A stretch of DNA of 64,000 bases, from NCBI GenBank assembly GCA_036768485.1, contig JAVLUZ010000697.1:1-64000 (forward strand). Direction: 5' to 3'. Shown in pieces: positions 33,804 through 44,230 of the stretch. This DNA is from Mermis nigrescens. Its lineage: Eukaryota; Nematoda; Enoplea; Mermithida; Mermithidae. Every line of letters starts with the position of its first letter. Position 1 is the first letter of the stretch. A program made the translations under genes and the position numbers. The notes under the pieces were generated by a model. That model was not told where the DNA came from. It did no database searches and saw only the letters and a program-made list of their open reading frames with translations.

Positions 33804-33836
33804 GCGCAACAAAGTTTGTGCACAAACTTTTTGCGC
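33804..33836. repeat. Near-perfect 33-base palindrome
   Basis: Left arm GCGCAACAAAGTTTGTG and right arm CACAAACTTTTTGCGC pair with one unpaired/mismatched position and centre on GTGCAC. It could extrude a cruciform or form a hairpin. Confidence 0.8.
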
Positions 33837-35156
33837 AAAATAGCTACAGCGTGGAGTTGTACAATTATCAATTTGTGTCGGCAGATTGAAGCAGGATGCT
33901 GACACATTTTTATGCACAAGCATATGCATTAAAATGAATGAAGTGACATACTGTGATGTCAAACAATTGAGCTACAGGAGAGAAAATATGATGCATCAAT
34001 GACGCACTAGGAATGGGGTTTTGTGCAACGAACGGAATGACTGATTGCCCGGGACCAGGAAAAATTTGAATGAAGATAGAAGAGCAGGTCATTTGGCTTA
34101 ATTAGTATTGTGTACAAAAGGATCATATTATGGACAAATTTGGAACACATATGGACAAGGACAATGAGTGAATTAAAGATAAACAAATACAGTGAATCAA
34201 CAAATATATTTTTGGAAAAAGATGGAAAAGTATGCATGGTAATAAAAATATACATTGGAATGATATGAACAATGGAAATATGTAAAAAGATTCTTAGAAA
34301 ATGACATAAAGTGAGAGAAAAATTTGTTTGGCTGCACAAAATTAAGTAGTAATTACAAGAAGAAAATTTATGCGAAAAATTAAATGATTAATATGGCAAA
34401 AAATTCAACAAACTGCAGGCGGTTGGTGACGTCAATCCTGGCTTAGTGAAATCAAAAATTAGACTAAAGTTCAACTTGGGCGATCCAATTGATCGCAAAG
34501 AATTAGACGGCTGACAAGTGTGACAAATGTCAGTCACATGCAAAATAGATGGAATAACACACAACGTAGACCTGATGCAAATGGCTCCCCAAGATGGAAT
34601 CAGCGTAAAATGTGGTGTAGCAATATGTTGCTGAATAGGACAATAGTCCTGCAATTGTGTGACTGAGATGTGCGGCATAGATACTGACATCAGGGTGGTA
34701 CAACGTGGCACAATGGTATTACAGCAATGGTGAGTCTAAACGCAAAGATTGTGGAATATTACAGCCGGAAGCAGATGGCGTAACAGACAACTGTGAGGCT
34801 GATTGCTTGGCTTTGACGGTGCGACATGTTTGATGATTAAGTTTGACTCATTTGTAATGACATTGACAAGAAATATAATGCCTGGAAGGGTGCAACAAAT
34901 TGTGCAGTTGACAAATGGTTGAAGTAATGGCAAAATTGGTAGTACAGCATATATGAAATGAATGTGGCATTTCCTAAGTAGCCCACGTAGATCTTCATTT
35001 GCATCACTCTTGTTTCATGCAACAACAATGTAACATGATTTGATCTTTGGTTGATAAATCAGGTATGCATTGACACATTTTCAGGAGCAGCTTTCTCAAG
35101 GCCGGAGTTGGCTCTCTACGTACAAGTGAAGTATCTTGAGCTGGAGTTACAGGCGC
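33837..35156. other. Unassigned stretch without supported gene
   Basis: Several minus-strand frames of 60-110 codons exist but their composition (H, I, S, F rich) and lack of motifs suggest chance. Confidence 0.35.
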
Positions 35157-35164
35157 GTTGTGGG

Positions 35165-35422
35165 CATACGTGGGCAGCAAGAAAATTCTGGGGGGTGCAA
35201 GATTTTTTTGAAGGTCGAAAAATGGCCTTAAAAATGGTGGTATGGCGATGAAAACACCATTTTTCGACGTTTCTCATCAAGCACTATCCATTGGCATCAA
35301 AAAATTGCGAAAAAAACGAAAAAAATTTTCAAAATTGAATTCTGGGGGTATTTTGATTTCTGGGGGGTATTTTGGTTTCTGGGGGTGGCTACCCCCCCAA
35401 ACCCCCCCCACGCCCAGGTGTG
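35165..35422 (+). mobile_element. hAT-like MITE, copy E
   Basis: CATACGTGGG to CCCAGGTGTG with exact 8-bp GTTGTGGG at 35157-35164 and 35423-35430. Confidence 0.88.
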
Positions 35423-35430
35423 GTTGTGGG

Positions 35431-36210
35431 TGATTTGTCAATTGTAGATTTCTTCTAATGCAGTGGGAAGAGTCACTTCTGAAACCTTAAATTTGTTAAT
35501 GTGCCACATAAAGTAGAAATTTGATTGGGCAAGAAATAGGCAGATCAGTATGCAAACAAATCAGTTGAATTTGCTTATGCGTGTGTACAAGTCCAACATT
35601 GTTTTGATAATTTCTGTGAACTTGAAAAACTTCTCTGAAAAGGGGTTGAAAAATCATAGAACAAAAGCTGATCTAATCATTTTGTCAAAGTTGTTCTACC
35701 ATACACCAAGCAATTTGGGGTTCTGGAATACCAGATGTGACACCTATAGAACCTGTTATTGAGAAACTGAAGGAGCAATGCCACAGACACGATAGTCGGT
35801 GAAAGATTAAAACAATGGATTGAAAACAAAAGTAGACTTCATATTCTTGGAAAAATTCACTCATTGAGTTTAAAATGTCAGCCATTAGACGAACTGATAA
35901 GGCCAAGGTGGGCATGAAGGTTGAGCAGAGTTGCAAGGCAGTGCAGAAAAAATTCTGCTGGTAAGTAGTGCAATGAGAACAACACTCAACTTCTGAGGGT
36001 TCTTGCAACCTTGAGTGATTTGCAACAAAGTATAAAGCAACTTCATAAACCATTGGGCCGGTTGTGATTTAAAATTGAGTCAGACAAAAAGACAAATTAT
36101 TGTAAAATGAATGTGGGTGCTGAGTAGATTTGCTGACAAATGGTATCGGCAGCGCTGGTTGTATTTCTATCAACATTGTTGGTGCAGAAAGCTGACTGGA
36201 AAGCACAACT
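35431..36210. other. Unassigned stretch between MITEs E and F
   Basis: Frames of 70 (plus) and 122 (minus) codons overlap each other; neither shows a recognisable motif. Confidence 0.35.
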
Positions 36211-36218
36211 CTAGGCAA

Positions 36219-36498
36219 CACACCTGGGCGGGGGTGGGGGCTTGAGGGGGTATGCACTATGCACCCCTCAGTCCAAAACCCCTCCCCCCAGAAATCAAAA
36301 TACTTCCCCCAGAATTCAATTTTGAAATTTTCTTTTTTTTTTGCAATTTTTCTGATGCCAATGGATATTGCTTGATGAGAAACGTCAAAAAATTGTGTTT
36401 TTATTGCCATTACTACCATTTTTTAAGGCCATTTTTTGACCCTCAAAAATCGTGCACCCTTCTCCCCTTCCCTGGAATATTCTTGCTGCCCATGTATG
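36219..36498 (-). mobile_element. hAT-like MITE, copy F
   Basis: Opposite orientation: starts CACACCTGGG and ends CCCATGTATG, flanked by CTAGGCAA and CTAAGCAA (7 of 8 bases equal). More diverged than copies C, E and G. Confidence 0.8.
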
Positions 36499-38037
36499 CT
36501 AAGCAACAATTGTTGCCCATTGGCTTGATGCGCAGTGCAGGCAGACCGCTCTCTAGTGGCGCGTGTTGAGAGATGGACTATCTCTTAACGCATGCCCTAC
36601 TTGTCTTACTACAGCATATGTGTGTAATGTTACGTGTACGTAGCGCTTGATGAACTATTGGCCGGCGTAGGTCGGTGGGGGTGGGTGTATAGTGTAGCGA
36701 GCTTGCCCGTTAAAATATCAGCCGCCCGTTAGAATATAGCCCATGTATTAGCCCGCCACGGTATAATGGGCCCGCTCCTTAAATGGATCCCGCCATGGTA
36801 TAATGGCCCGCGTATTAAATGCGCCCGCCCGGTCATTGAGGTTGAGCCGGCGTGTTATTTTGTCCGCCGGTCATTCGAAGGTCATATCCAACGAAGTGAG
36901 AAGGCATAAACATTAATAAATAAAATTATGCAAATGCATATAAGCATTGTTAGAATTGCAGAGGTTGACTGTAAATAAAATTACCCAAGTTTCTGCGGAA
37001 AAGGTCATAGAATATAATGACCAATACATAAACACAATAAAGTTAAATTATATGCAGATATATTCATTATCATATATGCATTGTTAAAAATTGTTGCAAC
37101 TGACCGTGAACCAGATATAATTAGTTTCCGTTATTTTCTGATCAATCGAGGCGGAGACATAATTTTATCGCAGAAACTGACCAGTAAAATTTAGTTCCAT
37201 ACAGAAACTAAGTTCTCTTCTTCGAATTCGTCTAGACGAATATTTTGCATTGATTTTTGACCAGTTTTTTTCATATTCACTTTTTTCGAATTCTTTTTGT
37301 TCGAATTTATTTCATCCAACATTAACGAAAATATTGCTTATCTTTGGTTATTTCGGTGTCGACTTAATATTGAAAACGATTCGTTCTTTCGAAAGGTAAA
37401 AAATCAATATTATAGTAAAATATTAAACTTGTTAATTATTATTACTTTATAGCAAACAGAATAATTTTTATACTTTTTATGTATATTTGTTAAAACTTGC
37501 TGCAACTGACCGTAAATTAATACAATCACACACGTTTCTGCAATTTTTGCATAATTTAAATAATATTGTTAGTTTACTTTAGAATTTAGGATTAATATTA
37601 TTAATTCAAAATCATATATAATGTACGACTAGTTATAATTATAGAAAATGATTTGTAAAATAATGAACTTTTCAAATTTTTGCTCATAAAATAAAGGGTT
37701 TTATATCAATTGCATCTATCTTAAGCAAAAGCTAATTATAAATTAAGTAAAATTACGTTGCTGGTGCTATTTTCTAATCAATCGATAACCGAAAAATAAA
37801 TTAATACTAAAAAATAAAATAGCACGCTCTTTTTTAGCATTTGATAGGTGTCTTATTATAGTCGATTTTTGAACATTGCTATGATCAGGCACGTAGTGGC
37901 CCTCCTATTTTGGGGGAACCAACTACAATTTTAGGGGGGGGCTGGAGCTCTAAGTAAAAATTAGCACAAAATAACGTGTAAAAAGTCAATAAATTTTTTT
38001 GATTTTTTATTGAAAGTAAACATAACAAACAAAAAAA

Positions 38038-38068
<31 letters not shown>

Positions 38069-38814
38069 AATAATTTTGATCTTAAAAATCTTAAGACTTT
38101 TTATGCTGCTAAATGAAATTTTTGCGTTGTAATTTGATTAGCACTGTTTGTCATTGTGTCAAAAAAGTAATTACATAATTTTTTAATGCTGTCAGCTATT
38201 GTAACTTTTACAATTTAGTTATGTACTTTTCTCAAATTCAGGATTAATAATTTTCATAACAAATGATTTCTAACTTTTAAATTATAAAATAATTATTTTC
38301 GAAAGTTTTTAAATTTATAAGTGACACCAAGATTAATACTAAAAATATGGTACCATATTTTGCTTTTTTGAGCATTAATACATGTTTTACTAAAGTCAAT
38401 TTATATAACGTCACTAGGTGATTCATCCATATTAAAATGTAATTGTTACTGTATCATTTATTGTTATTTGTCAATATTTTTACTTTTAGAATTTCAATCG
38501 TAATCAAAAAACAAAATTTATTGGCTAATGATTAATTTTATGATAAATTAAAAAATTTTTTGATTAATTTTACGTATTGAATTCTTAATTAGTAGTTCTT
38601 ATAATAAATGCGCAAATTTTCAGTATTTTCATGCAAATTTATTCTTATCCTTTAATTCTAAATTTCCATGCATTTTTTGATATTTTAAATTTATATGTTT
38701 ATTCATTTCTTTATATTGCTGTCTACTTCTAGTTTATTATTCCGAGTATATGCAACAGTGTTTTTTTGCTTCATGCTATAGTAATTTTGTAACTTCATGA
38801 TTTTTATTTTAGAA
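36499..38814. other. Non-coding left flank of the Polinton
   Basis: 36700-36870 is a GC-richer block with repeated GCCCG and GGTATAATGG words. From 36900 the DNA is very AT-rich; GCAACTGACCGTRAA occurs at about 37096 and 37501, with a weaker copy near 36962. A short (TA)n lies at 38038-38070. No Polinton terminal inverted repeat could be identified. Confidence 0.4.
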
Positions 38815-39279
38815 ATGGAGCAAAAAACATTCGATGGTTTGCAAATGTTCGTCGACGAGGCGCGCGAAGTTTTGGATCAAAAAGCGCACTTTGGCGAAAT
38901 TAGCGTAATTCGCAGCAAGACCCTGATAGCCCGCCAATTTTGGAGCATGACTACGGTCGAGGGTCATCGCTACATACTAGCAAATTTGTCAGCAGAAGAT
39001 ATATCCAATCTCGCTGCCGTATCGGCGGCAGTCGAGAATTATTATTGGAATTTGCTCGCAAACATCGAGATACCAGCTAGTCTGGTCATTACCAGACTAG
39101 GTGGCGATCTCAAGACGTCAGCCAAACTGTTTTGGTCTGACGTGTCCATTGACGGAATTTTCCGTTTTATGGACGGTATTGGCTTGTATTCGACCATTTT
39201 CTCTGATGCTGGCGGCGACGACTACAGCGTTTGTGATTATGATGACGAATCATTCTACTTAGGAAACGCTGAAGCTTAA
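38815..39279 (+). CDS. Unknown 154-aa acidic protein, plus strand
   Basis: Intact frame from ATG 38815 to TAA 39277-39279. The codons are richer in G/C than the surrounding DNA, which supports real coding. A pyrimidine/T-rich TTTTTATTTTAG lies two bases before the ATG, so the 5' untranslated part may be spliced. AATAAA at 39458-39463 can serve as poly(A) signal. The protein has no membrane segment; its last 25 residues are strongly acidic (G-D-D-Y, D-Y-D-D-E). I do not recognise a family. It converges on the minus-strand Polinton genes and may be Polinton cargo or a host gene. A decayed inverted copy lies at 39560-39703. Confidence 0.6.
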   Translation: MEQKTFDGLQMFVDEAREVLDQKAHFGEISVIRSKTLIARQFWSMTTVEGHRYILANLSAEDISNLAAVSAAVENYYWNLLANIEIPASLVITRLGGDLKTSAKLFWSDVSIDGIFRFMDGIGLYSTIFSDAGGDDYSVCDYDDESFYLGNAEA

Positions 39280-39457
39280 GTACGATTATAAAACTTTAAA
39301 AATTGTCAATGTGTTAATACTAAAAAAAGTTAAATTTTTAAAATACGCAAAAAGTATAAATTTTGTTTTTAAGCGTTCAGCTTAAGTCAATTTACATTAC
39401 ATTGAATTAAATTTTATAGCCTTTACAGAAGTCAACTCATTTTGCATTGAGTATTGC

Positions 39458-39463
39458 AATAAA
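39458..39463 (+). terminator. Poly(A) signal AATAAA
   Basis: Canonical hexamer about 180 bases after the stop of the plus-strand 154-aa gene. No competing gene on this strand. Confidence 0.5.
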
Positions 39464-39559
39464 GTTTTTACTTAATGTACGTGAAGTTGATTTATTCTTT
39501 ATATCTATGAGCTTATTTTTTCACCAACGCTTACGCTTCTTCGTTTCAATGTAGAATGT

Positions 39560-39703
39560 TTTTTGTCGTTATCACAATCGTTTAGTGTCGTCAGCATCGA
39601 AGATAATGGTCGAACACAAGCCAATAGTGATCCAAAAAAAGCATTGAAGAATAGAGTAATTTTAAACCTTTGCTGACAAATTTGCTAGTATGTAGCGATA
39701 ACT
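39560..39703 (-). pseudogene. Decayed inverted partial copy of the 154-aa gene
   Basis: On the minus strand, TATCGCTACATACTAGCAAA (about 39682-39701) repeats 38966-38985, and CTATTGGCTTGT-TTCGACCA (about 39609-39630) repeats 39176-39200. Between these blocks the middle is missing, and the end is frame-broken. So the gene was duplicated in inverted orientation and one copy eroded. Confidence 0.7.
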
Positions 39704-39734
39704 ATCGATTGTACCGGGCGTGTCAAAATAAAAT

Positions 39735-39917
39735 TTACTTTTGCTGAGCTGCATTACAAAAACGTTTTAAATCATATTCTTTATTCGTGTCGATTAATGT
39801 GCAATGCGCGAATTTACTTAATTCGATTATTTCGCGATTATAAGTGGTGGTTTCTCTGTACCTTTTAAAAAACAATGTACATAAAGAATTCGCGTCGACG
39901 ATTATAGGATATTTCAA
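39735..39917 (-). CDS. Short hypothetical ORF
   Basis: 60 codons without an ATG at the start and no recognised motif. A possible splice acceptor (TTTTAAAAG) lies just upstream, so it could be a terminal exon. It lies between the Polinton membrane-protein gene and the plus-strand gene. Real coding status is uncertain. Confidence 0.25.
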   Translation of the reverse strand: MKYPIIVDANSLCTLFFKRYRETTTYNREIIELSKFAHCTLIDTNKEYDLKRFCNAAQQK

Positions 39918-39969
39918 TATTAAGATATTTAACTTTTAAAACGATATAGGTATTCAAGCATATGTATTG

Positions 39970-40679
39970 CTAATTGTATCTCCCGAAATCATGATAGATA
40001 TCTTGAGAAAACGGAAAACGCGTTTCATTATCATTCCACCAGCAGCCTTCTTGTGCCGAATCGTTGTTTGAAGTTTCAACTAAGATAATCGAAAATGCAT
40101 TTAATATTATTGCAATGGGTAAAACTAAAAATATTTTACCTGCTCTTTCATCGATGCATAGCTTTTTTGGTTCTGGTTCCTCTGCTTTTGGTTTTTCAGT
40201 CATTGAATCAATAGAATCTATAATAGGATGACCTGAGCAAATTTAAAAATACTAAAAAATAATTTACACGTACCTTGAATTTTCTTTATCGCCTTCAAAA
40301 TCGCTGCGTGTTGCATTTGCCAGCTTTGAAACTGAATCGTAGTCAACGCAATTTTCTGATTTTTTCTTTTATTTTTCAAAACAAAAGTATTTTTTGGACC
40401 ATTCTTCTCGACGGTAGCGACTGTATTTTGGAGTAAATCAATATCTTCCAATAATGTGTTGAAAAGTAATGATGACAGAATTTTGTCGGAAAAGGGTAAC
40501 AATTTTTTGTACTGATGCAGTGCTAAATTAATTCCTTGTTTCGTAGGGTAAATACGCCCATTGTCTGGTTCAAAAGTTTCGCAAACACGAAATCCGATGC
40601 TTACTGCTTGGTTCCAATGTGAAACTAGGCAATACACATTCTCTCCCAAATTAAAGTCTGAACGTGGAATATGAGCCAT
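39970..40679 (-). CDS. Polinton protein with C-terminal membrane anchor, one 41-bp intron
   Basis: Exon 1 runs 40679-40274 (ATG at 40679) and encodes a mostly helical domain of 135 codons without known motif. An intron 40273-40233 has GTACGT at the donor and TTTGCTCAG at the acceptor. Exon 2 runs 40232-39970, starts with a P/E/K-rich stretch, then a membrane segment of about 20 residues (F-L-V-L-P-I-A-I-I-L) and a short acidic tail ending R-Y-N. Joining keeps the frame. The intron is inferred from the consensus and from frame. It follows the major capsid gene, so a virion membrane or assembly role is possible; function unknown. Confidence 0.55.
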
Positions 40680-40936
40680 TTTATCGTCGAGGAAAAAATT
40701 CAAGAAGCGACTGCACTTTTCTATAAAGTTTATTTCAAATGAAAAATTTTGAAAAACTTTGCATAAATAGTAAATTTTATGAAAAATCACGTGACCGTTT
40801 CCTAGCAACAACCGATTGATCCTACTTTTCTTTGTACAAAAGTACCTCGTGCATTTTGTGTCGTATCAAAAAAAATCATTTTATTCAATTTCTCATTAAC
40901 CAACAAAATACAAATTTTGCGCACACAAAAGCAACT

Positions 40937-42327
40937 TTACACCGTAAAATCGAAAAATGTTTGTCTAGAATGGTCAATCATTACTAAACTATCAAACTCG
41001 CCATATATGATGCCTTCGACCCCTCCCGCCGGCAAAGCCTTATGAAATACAATTTCGAGGCTCGTGGTTCCTTCCCTTATTAGCTCCCATGTGTTATTGT
41101 CCGCCCCATCCGCGCTCAATTCAAAAACAAAAAAAGCGCAACCATTTTTAAAGCGATTTAAACTAATCATATTTCCTTTATCATCTTGCGAAATTCCTAA
41201 GCCATCAAACAACTGCACAAATGATCGGATTTGTTGATTTTCGTCAAAATTTAACTTGTACGGCGTTGAAGGTAGTGTTACTGTACCACTCGTAATTTTA
41301 ATTTCGGAAATGCCAAAATCATGAAATTGAAAAGGTGATGTTTTGTAAGACCCTCTAGCTGCTTCTGCGTTAACAAGACCAACGACGAGACGCCTTGGTA
41401 GAGCGCCGGAAAAAAGTGAGTTTAGAGGCGTCGAACGTCGATTTTCCGTTATATGTAGACTCGTTATTTGTGTTCTACGTATTGGATATTTTACAGTGGT
41501 GTTTTGTAGCATCGATTCAATAGCTAATGAAACTGCATCCGCAACTTCGACTTTTTTGATATAAAAACACATTTGCTTGACTTCGATTTTGTAATTGAGT
41601 CTTGGATTGTTGTCAAGATCAATTAAGCAAAAGCTGTCGCTGTTTCTGTATAATTCTAAGCGTAATTCGCACTGATTAATTAAAAATCTTTCCTGAGACA
41701 TCAAATCGGCATGAATTGGCGCCATTAATTCAACCCATGCGCTATCTTTGAAAATACTCATACGAGTTTTAAAACCAGGATTTTTGACTGGCTCATTTTC
41801 ATCGATATCAGGGTAGTACATTGCAGCTTGTAATTGCGTTTTCTTAGCATCTCTACCAAAATTTAGCTCAGTCTCCAAAAAAGATCGGTAAGCATATCTG
41901 TCGCCACTAAAAAAGTAAAAAAAAGTTAAAAATGATTAAATTTAATTTTTTTAATTTTTTACCTATCAGAAATTAGCTTTCCATTGAGGTACATTTTGAT
42001 TTGTTTAAAAAACGTTTTTCCGATAAGATTAATAGGCAGCACCAAATCGCCCGCTTGTGTTCCGTCTGCTGCAGTTGTAATTTTGCATGATGAGCCATCG
42101 GGCTTGGTGATTCGAATTACGAAATAAATGTAATTTTTTGATAAATCTAGCATATACATATCAGGAGGAATACGAAATTCATAAGGACCATCATTTGTGC
42201 ACGGATTTTGAAGTTGAACTTCGGACCAAAATGAACGTCGAATAGCAACTTGAGTCGTAGGTACAGTAAAAAGATCTAGTTCGCTCTTACTGCTTGGGAG
42301 CGAATTCTCATCTAATAATTTACTCAT
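40937..42327 (-). CDS. Polinton major capsid protein (double jelly-roll), one 56-bp intron
   Basis: Exon 1 is 42327-41963 and exon 2 is 41906-40937; the intron 41962-41907 has GTAAAA at the donor and TTTTTTAG at the acceptor, and removing it gives one frame of 444 codons. Exon 1 holds the N-terminal block typical of Polinton capsids (basic-aromatic R-R-S-F-W, then P-P-D-M-Y-M-D-L, then a K-M-Y-L-N-G-K-L end). Exon 2 continues with R-Y-A-Y, K-D-S-A-W, and L-x-V-x-L-V jelly-roll-like strands. Family members form the icosahedral shell. Length is at the short end for the family. No stops or shifts, so it may be functional. Confidence 0.8.
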
Positions 42328-42329
42328 AA

Positions 42330-42797
42330 TTAATCCGCAAAAATGTCTGAACCGACTGATTTAAGTAATTTTATTCTTTTAAATGATGGTTTTCGAGAAC
42401 GCTTTCTCTTTTTAAGGATTTTAATCTGAGCTTTCCGTTTAAGTCGACCTATCCCTTTTCCAGACTGAATACGATCGGCGGTTTCACGTAACGCCTGAGC
42501 AGCACCAGTTTTACTATGCTCCACTGCGCTTTCTTTTAATTTACGTCCACTAGCTACATCAGCAGCAATTTTGGACCCACTGACTAAAACGTTTTTTCCA
42601 ATTGTTTTCAAGAATGGTAAAGCTATTCTATACAGTCCCCTGAAAAAGCTGCCTAATCCTGCACCTTTGTGATAAGGTGCATATGCTTTAAAACCACGAA
42701 TAGCTCCTCCTAGCTGATACTGGGGGTTGGTTGCTATAGTACTTTGATAAAATTCTAGCCAATCGTTTGCACTATCTGGTACGTAAACTACATGCAT
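42330..42797 (-). CDS. Polinton basic minor virion protein
   Basis: 155 codons, ATG 42797, ending 3 bases before the major capsid ATG. Residues 40-80 contain the G-L-G-S-F-F-R-G-L-Y-R-x-A-L-P motif followed by G-S-K-I-A-A-D-V-A-S-G, a combination found next to capsid genes in many Polintons. The C-terminal third is very basic (K-R-K-R-S-R-K-P), as in adenovirus core or cement proteins. A DNA-binding or membrane-active virion role is inferred from that pattern. Intact. Confidence 0.6.
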   Translation of the reverse strand: MHVVYVPDSANDWLEFYQSTIATNPQYQLGGAIRGFKAYAPYHKGAGLGSFFRGLYRIALPFLKTIGKNVLVSGSKIAADVASGRKLKESAVEHSKTGAAQALRETADRIQSGKGIGRLKRKAQIKILKKRKRSRKPSFKRIKLLKSVGSDIFAD

Positions 42798-42798
42798 T

Positions 42799-43650
42799 TT
42801 AAATATTAAAGTAATGAGAGCGTTTTCTAAAATGGAGCTTTATTATCGTTTTCCCAAACTCGAATGAAACAAATTCGTCGGAATCTGTCTTTATATTAAT
42901 TTCAATTCTGTCGATATCCTTTTTAAGGATTGAAATGTAATGTGGAGAATCAAATGTTTTATTTATAACACTGCCAAACTTTCCTTGCACATCAATAGTA
43001 CGCAAAAGTGGCGCCATTACGTTTCCAACGATCTGATTTGCAACAATGTTACTGTACACGTACATTGTCTCAAAATTATTCTTATTTATATCCGGCGCAT
43101 TAGTGCTAAGTACTTTAATAAGTTTCTTGTCTGATTTTAATTTATACTTCGTTTGAACAAGTGTATTGTTATTACTGAATACTCTAGTAGGTTCGGCGTC
43201 CAATGTCAATTTATATATTGGTTGACCAAACCCTAGAATTTCAGACAATTGCTTATTCGCATATACTCCTTCAACAATTGAGGAATCTATGGTAAAAATC
43301 ACTTGGTTATTGAAATCATTATACTCTATTTGCACAGCATTTTCGAATTTTATTTCTTTCAACCTCTTCAAAATGGCCGTATTAATAGCAGTAACAAGAC
43401 TTTCTATTGTTTCGTAATTTCCAGCAGTAAAATCAATTCTTTCAAAGTTTGATTCCACATGCAACATTATATAATTTTTACCTTGCTTAATCGTATACCA
43501 AGAATAAGGATAAATGAGTTCTACTAAACCAACTTCCCAGTCACCTTCTAATCTTATTCTGTTGGGCAAGGTGACCCTAAAATCAGAAGCTGTACTATCC
43601 TTTTCGGTATTACTAGGTAAGGTAATATAAAATTGACCGTGCTCTAACAT
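42799..43650 (-). CDS. Polinton minor capsid (penton-type) protein
   Basis: 283 codons, ATG 43650, stop one base before the next ATG. The N-terminus has the F-x-V-x-L-P-x-x-I-x-L-x-G-D-W-E-V-G-L-V-E block, followed by Y-P-Y-S-W, both characteristic of the single-jelly-roll minor capsid protein of Polintons, which forms the vertices. The C-terminus ends in F-R-K-R. The order minor capsid, basic protein, major capsid matches known Polintons. Intact. Confidence 0.75.
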   Translation of the reverse strand: MLEHGQFYITLPSNTEKDSTASDFRVTLPNRIRLEGDWEVGLVELIYPYSWYTIKQGKNYIMLHVESNFERIDFTAGNYETIESLVTAINTAILKRLKEIKFENAVQIEYNDFNNQVIFTIDSSIVEGVYANKQLSEILGFGQPIYKLTLDAEPTRVFSNNNTLVQTKYKLKSDKKLIKVLSTNAPDINKNNFETMYVYSNIVANQIVGNVMAPLLRTIDVQGKFGSVINKTFDSPHYISILKKDIDRIEINIKTDSDEFVSFEFGKTIIKLHFRKRSHYFNI

Positions 43651-43705
43651 GCCTATTTGCTAAGAGAAAACTTTCACAAATGAATAAATTCGTAAAATAT
43701 CTGCT

Positions 43706-44230
43706 TTATATAAATTTCATTTTCCAGTAAGGAATACAGAGTTGCAAATCAGGTTTAAAACAACATGAACTCGGGCATATATTATAAATATTTTGCATAA
43801 AGTTACATATAATACTATCATTATGCATTAAATTTGGCGTAGAATGTTCAAAAATCGAATTCATAGTAATGTTTCGGCATCGATGGAACAAGAAGAAAAT
43901 GCAGTACAATCCGCAGGTTGCACTGTATGAACTTTGGTAGCGTATCTTATTGCGATTTTGCGCTTTGCTATTTCTTTCCATGAATCGAACAAAGTTTTCT
44001 ACGAAAGGAGCCAATCCCAACGAATCAAAATAGTCGACGTTACCGTTCGAGTCAAAGTAAAATGCGACCCAATGTTGCCCACTTTGATAATGACGATCAA
44101 TATTTGCAATAAGCGCGGCTGGTCGGAATGGTATTTTTCGTGGAAGTTTATCACTAGCATAGATACCAAGGAAAATGCGCTTTAAAAGTGTGTCTTTCTG
44201 TATAATATTTCCAATTTCGTAACCATTCAT
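43706..44230 (-). CDS. Polinton adenain-like cysteine protease
   Basis: 174 codons from ATG 44230, which overlaps the integrase stop as ATGA; an upstream ATG at 44254 would overlap by 28 bases. Catalytic residues are all present: H53 in G-Q-H-W-V-A, D69 in Y-F-D-S, Q99 in Y-Q-S-S, and C106 in T-C-G-L-Y-C. The L-G-I-Y-A-S-D-K-L-P block near residue 21 is typical of the family. These enzymes cleave virion precursor proteins during maturation. The N-terminal 20 residues and the cysteine-rich C-terminus are less conserved. Confidence 0.85.
   Translation of the reverse strand: MNGYEIGNIIQKDTLLKRIFLGIYASDKLPRKIPFRPAALIANIDRHYQSGQHWVAFYFDSNGNVDYFDSLGLAPFVENFVRFMERNSKAQNRNKIRYQSSYSATCGLYCIFFLFHRCRNITMNSIFEHSTPNLMHNDSIICNFMQNIYNICPSSCCFKPDLQLCIPYWKMKFI

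Noticed and set aside
34007..34711. Minus-strand frames of 107-110 codons
   Set aside because: No motif, biased composition, and no neighbouring signal supporting a gene.
43934..44185. Plus-strand frame opposite the Polinton protease
   Set aside because: Shadow of the well-supported minus-strand protease gene.
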